A program made the position numbers and the translations under genes. A DNA stretch of 64,000 nucleotides from Ursidibacter maritimus. Its GTDB lineage: Bacteria; Pseudomonadota; Gammaproteobacteria; Enterobacterales; Pasteurellaceae. A model generated the notes under the pieces. It saw only the letters and a program-made list of their open reading frames with translations, did no database searches and was not told the origin of the DNA. The stretch lies in assembly GCF_009761395.1 (NCBI RefSeq), contig NZ_LEKN01000034.1:186001-250000 (forward strand), given 5' to 3'. The stretch's first letter is position 1, and every line of letters starts with the position of its first letter. Shown here piece by piece: positions 37,010-46,626 of this stretch.

Positions 37010-37365
37010 ATGAGCATTAAACTGTTTGAGCAAAAAGAAATGCGGTCTGTTTGGGACGAAGATCAGGAAAAGTGGTATTTTTCCATTGCTGATGTAGTTG
37101 AAGTTCTAACTGAGGGTATTGATCCTCCAGCGTACTGGCGGAAGTTAAAACAACGCTTAAAAGTAGAAGAAAATGAAACTTTGACAAATTGTCACAGTTT
37201 GAAAATGCGTTCTTATGACGAAAAAATGAGATGAGAGTGACCTATGTTGCCGATGTCCAATAATTGTTACGCTTTATCTAGTCAATTCTATCACAGAGAG
37301 CAGAAGCATTTAAACAATAGTTGACTCAAGTGGAGCGTGAGTAGATTGACGAATATAAAATATGA
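37010..37365 (+). pseudogene. decayed BRO-N / DinD-like gene
   Basis: The open part (37010-37234) reads MSIKLFEQKEMRSVWDEDQE, KWYFSIADVVEVLTEGIDPP, YWRKLKQRLKVEENETLTNC, HSLKMRSYDEKMR. This is the BRO-N domain found in phage antirepressors and DinD-type proteins. After the TGA the same similarity continues through further stops (YVADVQ, LLRF, AEAFKQ, ERE, IDEYK) to about 37365, as in the family's ADxEQLLRLIQSIPSPKAEP region. At least four in-frame stops make it non-functional. Confidence 0.75.
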
Positions 37366-37386
37366 TTAACTAGAGGATAAATTTAT

Positions 37387-37872
37387 ATGTTTAAAAAACT
37401 TCTAAAATTTAGCGGAATTGGTCTTGTATATAATTTTTCAGAATCATTTGTTGGTAATGTATTTATAGATAAAGTCAAGCCCAAAAAAGGTTCTGTAGTT
37501 TACTGCGATTTGGCTTTTGGGTACGCAGAACATTCTGGAATATATGTTGGAAATAATAAGATAGTACATTTAAATAGCCGAGGTAATATTGAAATAGTCT
37601 CTGCAAGTGAATTTATTGAAGGAACTACTGCACTAAGTATATATGTATCTTCATCAAATGGAAAGTCGGATGGAAGTGAGCCTGTTTGCAGAAGAGCATT
37701 GAGAATGGTTGGTAAATGTAGAGATTACAACGTAATATTGGATAACTGCCATCAATTTACTAGTGGTTGTTTAACAGGTAATTTCGAAAATTCTGATAAC
37801 TTTCTTTGGATGCTAAAAGATACTACGGAAAAAATTTTAGGCTCTGACGAATGGCGAGTCTGGGAAAGATAA
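37387..37872 (+). CDS. LRAT-fold (NlpC/P60-like) protein
   Basis: 161 residues. VKPKKGSVVYCDLAFGYAEH then SGIYVGNNKIVHLNS contains the conserved His of the lecithin:retinol acyltransferase fold, and VILDNCHQFTSGCLTG near residue 119 holds the catalytic Cys in the N-C-x-x-F motif. Bacterial members are thiol acyltransferases or peptidases of uncertain substrate, and some act in phage or toxin contexts. No signal peptide; the first 16 residues are mildly hydrophobic. GAGG lies about 10 bases before the ATG. It sits just before guaA, next to a dead phage-type gene, which points to acquisition. Confidence 0.8.
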   Translation: MFKKLLKFSGIGLVYNFSESFVGNVFIDKVKPKKGSVVYCDLAFGYAEHSGIYVGNNKIVHLNSRGNIEIVSASEFIEGTTALSIYVSSSNGKSDGSEPVCRRALRMVGKCRDYNVILDNCHQFTSGCLTGNFENSDNFLWMLKDTTEKILGSDEWRVWER

Positions 37873-37917
37873 AATGATGGCTAATTTAAATTTAATTTAA
37901 CAAAATAGAGAAACAAA

Positions 37918-39489
37918 ATGAAAAATATCCACAATCACAAAATCTTAATTCTGGACTTCGGTTCACAATATACCCAACTTATCGCACGTCGTGTGCGTGA
38001 AATTGGCGTGTACTGTGAACTTTGGGCTTGGGACGTGACGGAAGAACAAATTCGTGAATTTAACCCAACAGGGATTATTCTTTCAGGTGGTCCTGAAAGT
38101 ACGACAGAAGAAAACAGCCCACGAGCACCTGAATATGTGTTCAATGCAAGCGTTCCTGTACTTGGTATCTGCTACGGAATGCAAACAATGGCAATGCAAT
38201 TAGGTGGATTAACTGAAACCTCTGATCATCGTGAATTTGGTTATGCGTCTGTTGAATTAAAAACAACAGATAGTTTATTTGCAAAACTAAATGACGATCT
38301 GACCGCTTCTACACCAAAACTTGACGTATGGATGAGCCACGGTGATAAAGTTACTCGTTTACCTGATAACTTCCAAATCACCGGAGTTACCCCAACCTGC
38401 CCGATTGCAGCAATGTCAGACGAAAGTCGCCGTTTCTATGGCGTACAATTCCACCCAGAAGTCACCCATACAAAGAGCGGTCTCGAATTACTGAAAAATT
38501 TCGTGGTCGGTATTTGTGGCTGTGAAACAAAATGGACAGCAGAAAACATTATCGAAGACGCTGTCGCTCGTATTAAAGAGCAAGTGGGCGATGATGAAGT
38601 CATTTTAGGCTTATCTGGTGGTGTGGATTCTTCTGTTACTGCTCTTCTCCTACATCGTGCTATTGGCAAAAACTTACACTGTGTATTCGTAGATAATGGT
38701 TTATTACGTCTGAACGAAGCAGATCAAGTAATGGATATGTTTGGCGATAAATTTGGTCTAAATATCATTCGTGTTGATGCGGAAGATCGTTTCTTAGATG
38801 CCTTAAAAGGTATTGATGAGCCTGAAGCAAAACGCAAAACCATCGGTAAAGTATTCGTAGATGTATTCGACGATGAATCGAAAAAACTGACCTCAGTAAA
38901 ATGGTTAGCGCAAGGTACAATTTATCCAGATGTTATTGAGTCTGCTGCAAGTAAAACCGGTAAAGCTCACGTCATCAAATCGCACCACAATGTTGGCGGA
39001 TTACCAGATTACATGAAACTTGGTTTAGTTGAACCGCTACGCGAATTATTTAAAGACGAAGTGCGTAAAATTGGTTTAGCGCTTGGTTTGCCAGCAGAAA
39101 TGCTTAATCGCCATCCATTCCCAGGACCAGGCTTAGGCGTGCGTGTATTAGGTGAAGTGAAAAAAGAATATTGCGATTTATTACGCAAAGCCGATGCCAT
39201 CTTCATCGAAGAGCTGTACAACAGTGGTTGGTACTATAAAGTTAGCCAAGCATTCACCGTATTCCTGCCAGTGAAATCGGTTGGTGTAATGGGCGATGGT
39301 AGAAAATATGACTGGGTTGTTTCACTGCGTGCCGTAGAGACTATCGACTTTATGACTGCACACTGGGCACATTTACCATACGAATTACTTGGTAAAATCT
39401 CAAACCGCATCATCAACGAAGTAAATGGTATTTCTCGTGTAGTATATGACGTTTCAGGAAAACCACCTGCAACAATTGAGTGGGAATAA
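37918..39489 (+). CDS. guaA: GMP synthase (glutamine-hydrolysing)
   Basis: Converts XMP to GMP using glutamine. 523 residues: class I amidotransferase domain with [12 protein letters not shown] (Cys) near residue 82 and QFHPEVTHT (His) near residue 179, then the ATP-pyrophosphatase domain with [16 protein letters not shown] near residue 231 and the C-terminal dimerisation domain ending [13 protein letters not shown]. Length equals the E. coli value (525) closely. AGAGAAACAA precedes the ATG, a weak ribosome site. Confidence 0.98.
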   Translation: MKNIHNHKILILDFGSQYTQLIARRVREIGVYCELWAWDVTEEQIREFNPTGIILSGGPESTTEENSPRAPEYVFNASVPVLGICYGMQTMAMQLGGLTETSDHREFGYASVELKTTDSLFAKLNDDLTASTPKLDVWMSHGDKVTRLPDNFQITGVTPTCPIAAMSDESRRFYGVQFHPEVTHTKSGLELLKNFVVGICGCETKWTAENIIEDAVARIKEQVGDDEVILGLSGGVDSSVTALLLHRAIGKNLHCVFVDNGLLRLNEADQVMDMFGDKFGLNIIRVDAEDRFLDALKGIDEPEAKRKTIGKVFVDVFDDESKKLTSVKWLAQGTIYPDVIESAASKTGKAHVIKSHHNVGGLPDYMKLGLVEPLRELFKDEVRKIGLALGLPAEMLNRHPFPGPGLGVRVLGEVKKEYCDLLRKADAIFIEELYNSGWYYKVSQAFTVFLPVKSVGVMGDGRKYDWVVSLRAVETIDFMTAHWAHLPYELLGKISNRIINEVNGISRVVYDVSGKPPATIEWE

Positions 39490-39534
39490 AAATTAGCTAT
39501 TTCAGCTCATTTCTAATCATTTCATATTTTATTT

Positions 39535-39561
39535 AAAGCCTTGATTATCAAGGCTTTATTT
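39535..39561 (+). terminator. terminator after guaA
   Basis: AAAGCCTTG (39535-39543) pairs with CAAGGCTTT (39549-39557), followed by ATTTGTTT. Confidence 0.85.
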
Positions 39562-40007
39562 GTTTCTAAGCTTTTCTTTATTTTTCTAGGTAGTTCATTT
39601 TTCTGATGGTATTTTAGACGGTAAACTTGACGTAAAATACTAACAAATACCAAGCTATAGTAATTCATAGTTAATTAAGATCAAAACAAAGCATTAATCC
39701 CTGTTCAATACTTTCAAACTTAAACAAATGACTTCTAAACATCTCTTAGTTAGCCAAGTTTTTCAGTGGTTTGATTTGCCAAACTAACTGCAAGATTTTG
39801 GTCTGTTACACCAAATTACTATATAACCATCATTGAACTGATAAAGGAAAAATGAGCTGTGAAAGAAAAGAAGCCGAAGCATTACTTGAAAGGAAATGTA
39901 TTTGCGAAGAACAGAATTGAGACCCAACTTAATCTGACAGATGCCATTCTAAATGAGGGCTGTTGGATTAGTTAATCACTACAAAAGCAGCCCCATCTTA
40001 TGCCTAC
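39562..40007. other. 446-base intergenic region with one possible tiny frame
   Basis: AT-rich sequence between guaA and the convergent metB. A GTG-started 38-codon frame at 39859-39975 (VKEKKPKHYLKGNVFAKNRI, then ETQLNLTDAILNEGCWIS) has AAGGA about 12 bases upstream. It looks protein-like but is too short to judge and may be a gene remnant. Nothing else was recognised. Confidence 0.35.
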
Positions 40008-41114
40008 TTATTTTAAACTTGCAAAAGCTTGTAATAAATCAGCTTTAATATCTTCAACGTGTTCTAAGCCCACTGAGAAACGTAACAATTTATTACAAAC
40101 TCCACGAGCAATACGCTCTGCTTCTGGAATATCCATATGCGTTTGAGTAGCTGGATAAGTAATAAAACTTTCTGTTCCACCTAAACTTTCTGCAAAGGTA
40201 ATCAATTTAATACCTTTTAAGAAAGTATTAACCCAATTTTCATCTTTTAGACGAAAAGATAACATCCCCCCTTTTCCAGAATAAAGCACATCTTGCACTT
40301 GTGGCTGTTCAGCAAGGAATTTTGCTAATTCTGTTGCGTTTTGTTGATGGCGTTCAACACGCAATGCAAGGGTTTTTAAGCCACGAATAATTAAATAGCT
40401 ATCAAATGGAGAAAGCACAGCACCAGCCCCATTTTGCATATAGAATAATCTATCACAAAGCTCTTGACCTTTTGCTACAATTAAACCTGCAAGAACATCA
40501 TTATGTCCAGAAAGGTATTTAGTTGCACTATGAATAACAATATCCGCACCTAAATCTAACGGTTTGAATAACACTGGCGTTAAAAAAGTATTATCCACAA
40601 TGAGCATTAAATTATGCTTCTTCGCAATTTTCGCAATAGCGGCAACATCACACTCTTCCATCAATGGATTTGACGGGGTTTCAACAAAAATTGCTTTGGT
40701 ATTGGGTGTGATTGTAGCTTCAATCGCAGATAAATCAGCGGTATTTACATAAACAGGTTTCACTGTGTTATGATTTTTATAGCTAAAATCCAGTAAGCGG
40801 TAAGTTCCGCCATAAACATCGCTAGAAATAATCCATTCATCAGGTGCAGTAAAAAGTGACATTATAAGTTGAATTGCTGCCATTCCTGATGCACACGCAA
40901 AACCTGCATCGCCGTTTTCTAAATCAGCAATACCTTGCTCTAACACCGAACGAGTTGGATTTTTGGTGCGGGTATAATCAAAACCTGTTGATTCGCCAAT
41001 ACCAGCGTGACCATAAGCTGTTGAAAGAAAAATCGGTGTTGCAACTGCCCCCGTACGTTCATCGGTACGATTACCTAGCTGCACTAATGTTGTTTCAATA
41101 TTGTTGTGCTTCAT
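40008..41114 (-). CDS. metB: cystathionine gamma-synthase (PLP-dependent trans-sulfuration enzyme)
   Basis: Joins an activated homoserine to cysteine to form cystathionine in methionine synthesis. 368 residues, matching the Haemophilus enzyme length; conserved PIFLSTAYGHAGIGESTGFD near residue 27, YTRTKNPTR near residue 47, the PLP-phosphate region CASGMAAIQ near residue 74, and the PLP lysine in IHSATKYLSGHND near residue 195. With metX nearby, the substrate is probably O-acetylhomoserine. It lies 42 bases after dapB on the same strand with an uptake core in the gap. A beta-lyase activity cannot be excluded by eye. Confidence 0.9.
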   Translation of the reverse strand: MKHNNIETTLVQLGNRTDERTGAVATPIFLSTAYGHAGIGESTGFDYTRTKNPTRSVLEQGIADLENGDAGFACASGMAAIQLIMSLFTAPDEWIISSDVYGGTYRLLDFSYKNHNTVKPVYVNTADLSAIEATITPNTKAIFVETPSNPLMEECDVAAIAKIAKKHNLMLIVDNTFLTPVLFKPLDLGADIVIHSATKYLSGHNDVLAGLIVAKGQELCDRLFYMQNGAGAVLSPFDSYLIIRGLKTLALRVERHQQNATELAKFLAEQPQVQDVLYSGKGGMLSFRLKDENWVNTFLKGIKLITFAESLGGTESFITYPATQTHMDIPEAERIARGVCNKLLRFSVGLEHVEDIKADLLQAFASLK

Positions 41115-41156
41115 TTGTTATCCTTTTGCAAAAAATTAAATCAATCTGACCGCTTA

Positions 41157-41978
<822 letters not shown>

Positions 41979-42043
41979 TTAAATTTATTGATCACAAAAC
42001 GGTAAGATTTTATAAGAAAACAACCACTATTGTAAGTTAAAAA

Positions 42044-43129
42044 CTATTTTTGCCCCATTACCGCAATATGTACTGTAATTTCTTCACGATCGTGGTAAAG
42101 ATGTTTAGCTTGAATGTTGAACCAAAAACCCTGTTTAGTCAGTTCTTCTTCTAGATAATTCAAACACAGCTTGACTTCTTGGTAACGCTTTTTCATTGGT
42201 AATTTTAGATTGAAAATTGTCTCGCGACACCAACCATTAACAAGCCATTTTGCAATGAGTTTGGCAATACGCATTGGTTGTTCCACCATATCACAAACTA
42301 ACCAATCGATCTGTTTACGCTTTGGTGGTTGGAATTTAAAACCATCTTCCGAACAATGCTCAATACGCCCAGTATCGTGTAAACTTTCTGCCATTTTCCC
42401 GTGATCGACTGCATAAACAAATAAGCCACGCTTTACTAATTGATACGTCCAGCCACCAGGACAAGCACCAAGATCGACCCCGATCATCTGTTCGTTTAAC
42501 CGTTTTTTCTCATCATTTGTAGGAATAAAACTCAAAATAGCTTCTTCTAACTTTAGGGTAGAACGACTTGGTGCATCAGCAGGGAATTTTAAACGGGGTA
42601 TGCCCATTAAAAATGGCGAGCGATTATGATTATAGGCATAACCAACATAACATTTACCCGAACCTATAAATAAAATATGTAAGCTAACACTATTTTTACT
42701 GCTCTCTTTTGCTCCTAGCCACCCTTGTTTTTTGAGTGCAGTACGCAATGGTACAGTAAACTTACGACAAAAGGTCAGTAATTCTTTCGCCTCATTCGTA
42801 TCAGGCGTTTCCACCACAATATCACTACTTAGAATTGGGTTAATCGCTTGATATACTTCAATAATAGGGCTAATACGATCCTTTTCAGGTAAATTTTGAA
42901 GTAATTCGCCCACTACAAACATTTGACGGACAAAAATGAGTTCTGTGAGTTTTAATTCTTGAGCAAGACGATCCGCTTCGTTTGGCTGATAACATTCAAA
43001 AATGACAAAACCACTCTGCTCTTTTAAATTTGCAAAGCCAAAAATGCCAAGATCAGCCGCTTTATCCGTTATTTCACCAGCAACTTCTTTCTCAAAACCT
43101 GCTCTACAGAGTAACGCTAATTTATTCAT
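42044..43129 (-). CDS. rlmM: 23S rRNA 2'-O-ribose methyltransferase (C2498)
   Basis: Methylates C2498 of 23S rRNA. 361 residues; N-terminal THUMP-like part ([20 protein letters not shown]) and a Rossmann methyltransferase domain with [19 protein letters not shown] near residue 218, DGFKFQPP near residue 263 and LVCDMVEQP near residue 278. Follows ygdD with a 16-base gap, the same order as in E. coli. Confidence 0.96.
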   Translation of the reverse strand: MNKLALLCRAGFEKEVAGEITDKAADLGIFGFANLKEQSGFVIFECYQPNEADRLAQELKLTELIFVRQMFVVGELLQNLPEKDRISPIIEVYQAINPILSSDIVVETPDTNEAKELLTFCRKFTVPLRTALKKQGWLGAKESSKNSVSLHILFIGSGKCYVGYAYNHNRSPFLMGIPRLKFPADAPSRSTLKLEEAILSFIPTNDEKKRLNEQMIGVDLGACPGGWTYQLVKRGLFVYAVDHGKMAESLHDTGRIEHCSEDGFKFQPPKRKQIDWLVCDMVEQPMRIAKLIAKWLVNGWCRETIFNLKLPMKKRYQEVKLCLNYLEEELTKQGFWFNIQAKHLYHDREEITVHIAVMGQK

Positions 43130-43145
43130 TTTATTCTACTACTTA

Positions 43146-43550
43146 TTAAGATTTAGGTTTTCTCGCACTAATATAGGCAAGTGTTGCCCAACCAATCAGA
43201 AAAATCGTACCGCCAATTGGCGTTGTCCAAACAAAAATGCGACTAGCACCAAGTGCCAAAAGATACAAGCTACCACTAAAAAGTAGTATGCCTAATACCC
43301 AACTTCCACCAATAATATTGAAAGCTTTTGCTCTACAAGAGGGGGAATTTTGCCCTAGATTTGCAAGTTGAAACAAGCCCAACCCAAGCAAAGCTAAAGT
43401 ATGGAACATTTGATATTTTAGACCTGTATCGATCCACGCTAATGCTTTGGGTTCAAGCGTTTTCTCTAAACCATGAGCAGCAAATGCACCAAATGCAATA
43501 CAAAAAAATCCGCTTAATGCGGAAAGAAATAACCATCTATTTTTCATCAT
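43146..43550 (-). CDS. ygdD: DUF423 inner-membrane protein YgdD
   Basis: 134 residues with four membrane segments; the conserved N-terminal pattern SGFFCIAFGAFAAHGLE near residue 14 and LKYQMFHTLALLGLG near residue 43 mark DUF423. Function unknown. First gene of the ygdD-rlmM unit; AAGGAGTAAT precedes the ATG. Confidence 0.92.
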   Translation of the reverse strand: MMKNRWLFLSALSGFFCIAFGAFAAHGLEKTLEPKALAWIDTGLKYQMFHTLALLGLGLFQLANLGQNSPSCRAKAFNIIGGSWVLGILLFSGSLYLLALGASRIFVWTTPIGGTIFLIGWATLAYISARKPKS

Positions 43551-43840
43551 TACTCCTTAACAAGTATATGAGCGGATCATACCATAGAATATAAATCTAA
43601 GCTTGCCACATAATAAAACAATCTCTAAAATGAACACATTTTTTCCGACTCCGAGCTTGTGTCCCTAAGTTTTTGCATTTTTTGAATAATTAAGCGGTAA
43701 GATTTCCGCTATTTTTTGCAAAAATAAGGTAGCAAGCCTGTAATCCAAATCATTTAACTAGCGTCTAATAACATTAATGAATTTGGGTTCAATGGATCAG
43801 TGAGAAATCGCTTATCCACTCGTGCTTAGAAAGGTGTCAA
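43551..43840 (+). promoter_or_regulatory. long leader of moaA, possible structured RNA
   Basis: 290 bases with no gene. It contains CTCCGAGC and CCCTAAG near 43650-43670, an uptake signal (AAGCGGTAAGATTTCCGC), a stem of CCAAATCATT (43751-) with AATGAATTTGG, and a second stem in which TGGAT pairs with ATCCA around 43795-43818. In gammaproteobacteria moaA is often preceded by a molybdenum-cofactor riboswitch. I cannot fold or match it by eye, so this is a candidate only. Confidence 0.3.
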
Positions 43841-44863
43841 ATGCAAAATATCCCGATAAAAAATGTCGGTGATGGAATAGTTTCAGGGCTTATAGACCGC
43901 TTTGATCGGCAATATGTCTATCTGCGATTATCCATTACTGATGTATGCAATTTCCGTTGCAACTACTGCTTGCCCGATGGCTATCAGCCACCTTCACAAC
44001 GTCAAACGTTTTTACGAGTTGATGAGATTCAGCGTATTGTAAAAACCTTCGCTAGCTTGGGTACTGAAAAGGTGCGTATTACAGGTGGTGAGCCGACATT
44101 ACGTAAAGATTTTTTAGAAGTCGTCCATTCCATTTCACAAACAGCAGGTATCCGTCAGGTTGCCCTGACGACCAATGGCTATCGAATGGCTAGAGATGTG
44201 GGGCTTTGGCAAGAGGCTGGAATTACCCATTTAAATGTGAGCATAGATAGCCTTGACCCTCGCCAGTTCCATCTAATTACGGGTGAAAACAAACTAGCAT
44301 CCATTTTGACGGGGATTGATCGTGCGTTTGAAATAGGTTATCAGAAAGTCAAAGTCAATGCTGTTTTGATGAAACAATATACGGAAAAAGGGCTAGATGA
44401 TTTTCTGCGCTGGATTAAAGACCGCCCAATTCAAATGCGATTTATTGAGCTAATGGAAACAGGCGAGATGGATCACTTTTTTAAGCAGCAACATCTTTCA
44501 GGGCAACAAATTCTAGCCAGACTACAACAAGAAGGCTGGCAATTAAAGCCTAAAGCGATTACCGATGGCCCAGCTAAAGTGCTTTCTCACCCCGATTATC
44601 AAGGGGAAATTGGTTTAATTATGCCTTATGAGAAACATTTTTGTGCCAGTTGTAACCGCTTGCGTGTATCGGCTCTCGGTAAATTACACCTTTGTTTATT
44701 TGGCGAAGAGGGTATTGATATTCGAGATTTATTGCAATCGGACGAACAACAATTACAACTAGAAGCTCGTTTAAAATCCGCTTTACAAGGTAAGCGTGAG
44801 CATCATTATCTGCATATTGGCGATAGTGGTGTCAGAAATAATTTAGCCAGTATCGGAGGCTAA
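43841..44863 (+). CDS. moaA: GTP 3',8-cyclase MoaA
   Basis: Radical-SAM enzyme that starts molybdopterin synthesis from GTP with MoaC. 340 residues; the first cluster motif is CNFRCNYC near residue 37, with ITGGEPTLRKDF near residue 80, and the C-terminal cluster in CASCNRLRVSALGKLHLCLF near residue 268. It ends in the required Gly-Gly (SIGG). The first 15 residues extend beyond the E. coli start. AAAGGTG lies 4-5 bases before the ATG. First in moaA-C-D-E; moaB is missing, as is common. Confidence 0.97.
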   Translation: MQNIPIKNVGDGIVSGLIDRFDRQYVYLRLSITDVCNFRCNYCLPDGYQPPSQRQTFLRVDEIQRIVKTFASLGTEKVRITGGEPTLRKDFLEVVHSISQTAGIRQVALTTNGYRMARDVGLWQEAGITHLNVSIDSLDPRQFHLITGENKLASILTGIDRAFEIGYQKVKVNAVLMKQYTEKGLDDFLRWIKDRPIQMRFIELMETGEMDHFFKQQHLSGQQILARLQQEGWQLKPKAITDGPAKVLSHPDYQGEIGLIMPYEKHFCASCNRLRVSALGKLHLCLFGEEGIDIRDLLQSDEQQLQLEARLKSALQGKREHHYLHIGDSGVRNNLASIGG

Positions 44864-44896
44864 TTCATCTAACTTAATATGGTAGCAAAAGATAAT

Positions 44897-45379
44897 ATGA
44901 ATACATTTACACATATCAATCAAAACGGCGAAGCGAATATGGTCGATGTTTCAATGAAACAAGATAGCGTACGAGAAGCTAGAGCCGAAGCCTTAATTAC
45001 AATGAACAGCGAAACCTTACAAATGATTATCTCAGGTAATCATCATAAAGGTGATGTTTTTGCTACTGCTCGCATTGCTGGCATTCAGGCGGCAAAACGT
45101 ACTTGGGAACTGATCCCCCTTTGCCACCCCTTATTACTCTCTAAAGTTGAAGTACAATTAGAAGCCTTACCTGAAACTAATCAAGTCAGAATCGAAACGC
45201 TTTGTAAGCTAACGGGGAAAACAGGTGTAGAAATGGAAGCACTGACCGCCGCTAGTGTTGCCGCTTTAACTATTTATGATATGTGCAAAGCCGTACAGAA
45301 AGATATAGTGATTGAACAGGTTCGCTTGCTGACTAAAAGCGGTGGGAAATCAGGTAATTTTATTGCGGAGCCACGATGA
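44897..45379 (+). CDS. moaC: cyclic pyranopterin monophosphate synthase MoaC
   Basis: Converts the MoaA product to cyclic pyranopterin monophosphate. 160 residues from the ATG at 44897 ([19 protein letters not shown]), chosen over the ATG at 44879 because it matches the family start. [18 protein letters not shown] and [15 protein letters not shown] near residues 55-80 and [20 protein letters not shown] near residue 110 are the conserved blocks. It overlaps moaD by four bases (ATGA). Confidence 0.97.
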   Translation: MNTFTHINQNGEANMVDVSMKQDSVREARAEALITMNSETLQMIISGNHHKGDVFATARIAGIQAAKRTWELIPLCHPLLLSKVEVQLEALPETNQVRIETLCKLTGKTGVEMEALTAASVAALTIYDMCKAVQKDIVIEQVRLLTKSGGKSGNFIAEPR

Positions 45380-45621
45380 TTACAGTTCTTTTTTTTGCAC
45401 AAACAAGAGAGCTTGTTGGAGTAGATAGTTTAACACTAGAAGCAAACTTCACAACAGCTGAAGATCTTCGCCAACATTTAGCTCAACAAGGAAATAAGTG
45501 GGGATTAGCACTTGAAAGCGGTAAGTTATTGGTGGCAATTAACCAAACAATTTCTAGCTTATCGGCTGAAATCCAAGATGGCGATGAAATTGCATTCTTT
45601 CCGCCTGTAACAGGAGGCTAA
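45376..45621 (+). CDS. moaD: molybdopterin synthase sulfur carrier subunit MoaD
   Basis: 81 residues with the ubiquitin-like fold pattern ([14 protein letters not shown] at the start, [16 protein letters not shown] at the end). The C-terminal Gly-Gly is adenylated by MoeB, whose gene lies at 62657-63409, and then carries the sulfur. The ATG overlaps the moaC stop; moaE begins directly after its stop. Confidence 0.96.
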   Translation: MITVLFFAQTRELVGVDSLTLEANFTTAEDLRQHLAQQGNKWGLALESGKLLVAINQTISSLSAEIQDGDEIAFFPPVTGG

Positions 45622-46092
45622 ATGCCACAGCAAACATTGATTAAAGTGCAACAAGATCCGTTCGATCAAAATGCTATTTATCGCTGGCTTAGTGAGCAAC
45701 ATAGCGTTGGAGCAACCACATTATTTGTTGGCAAAGTGCGTGAAATGAATTTAGGCGATAATGTTTCTGGCTTATATTTGGAACATTACCCAGCAATGAC
45801 AGAAAAAGCCTTACGGGAAATTGTTGATGAAGCTCGTCACCGTTGGGAATTACAACGAGTCGCGGTTATTCACCGCATCGGTCAGTTATATACTGGCGAT
45901 GAAATTGTCCTTGTTGGTGTAAGTTCCGCTCATCGTGGTGATGCTTATCACGCCAATGAATTTATTATGGACTATCTCAAAACTAAAGCACCTTTTTGGA
46001 AACGAGAAACCACCGAACAAGGTGATCGTTGGATAGAAGGCAGAGATTGCGATCAGCAGGCTGCGGATAAGTGGCATAACAAAGACAAATAG
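45622..46092 (+). CDS. moaE: molybdopterin synthase catalytic subunit MoaE
   Basis: 156 residues (E. coli 150). [20 protein letters not shown] near residue 32, the [10 protein letters not shown] block near residue 57, [20 protein letters not shown] near residue 104 and KAPFWKRET with the catalytic Lys near residue 125. Together with MoaD it inserts sulfur into the pterin precursor. Confidence 0.96.
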   Translation: MPQQTLIKVQQDPFDQNAIYRWLSEQHSVGATTLFVGKVREMNLGDNVSGLYLEHYPAMTEKALREIVDEARHRWELQRVAVIHRIGQLYTGDEIVLVGVSSAHRGDAYHANEFIMDYLKTKAPFWKRETTEQGDRWIEGRDCDQQAADKWHNKDK

Positions 46093-46129
46093 AAAATATA
46101 AGCGGTCAGATTTTAGGAATTTTTTACAA

Positions 46130-46615
46130 ATGAACCTTTTTATTGATTTACAACTCGCCTGTGAAAATAGTGATAACCTTCCCACAGAAGAAAAATTTAC
46201 CCACTGGGTCAATCAAGCATTAAGAATGCAAGCTCAAACAGCCGATTACCCAGAAACAGAAATGACGATCCGTATTGTCGATGAAGCGGAAAGCCACGAG
46301 TTGAATTTAACTTATCGTGGTAAAGATAAACCAACCAATGTTCTTTCTTTCCCTTTTGAAGTGCCTGATGGTATTGAATTACCGCTACTTGGCGATTTAG
46401 TGATTTGTCGCCAAGTTGTTGAAAAAGAAGCGATAGAACAGCAAAAGCCCCTTGATGCACACTGGGCTCATTTAGCTATTCACGGTACATTGCATTTGTT
46501 GGGCTATGATCATTTAACGGATGAAGAAGCAGAAGAAATGGAAAGCCTTGAAACGCAGATTATGCAATCGCTCGGTTATGAAGATCCTTATCTTAGTGAG
46601 AAACTCCCTGAATAG
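46130..46615 (+). CDS. ybeY: endoribonuclease YbeY
   Basis: Metal-dependent RNase for 16S rRNA 3' processing and ribosome quality control. 161 residues; the zinc motif [13 protein letters not shown] near residue 120 (H-x3-H-x5-H) is diagnostic. An uptake core (AAGCGGTCAGATTTT) lies in the gap after moaE. It is followed 11 bases later by tmcA. Confidence 0.96.
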   Translation: MNLFIDLQLACENSDNLPTEEKFTHWVNQALRMQAQTADYPETEMTIRIVDEAESHELNLTYRGKDKPTNVLSFPFEVPDGIELPLLGDLVICRQVVEKEAIEQQKPLDAHWAHLAIHGTLHLLGYDHLTDEEAEEMESLETQIMQSLGYEDPYLSEKLPE

Positions 46616-46626
46616 AATAATAGACA

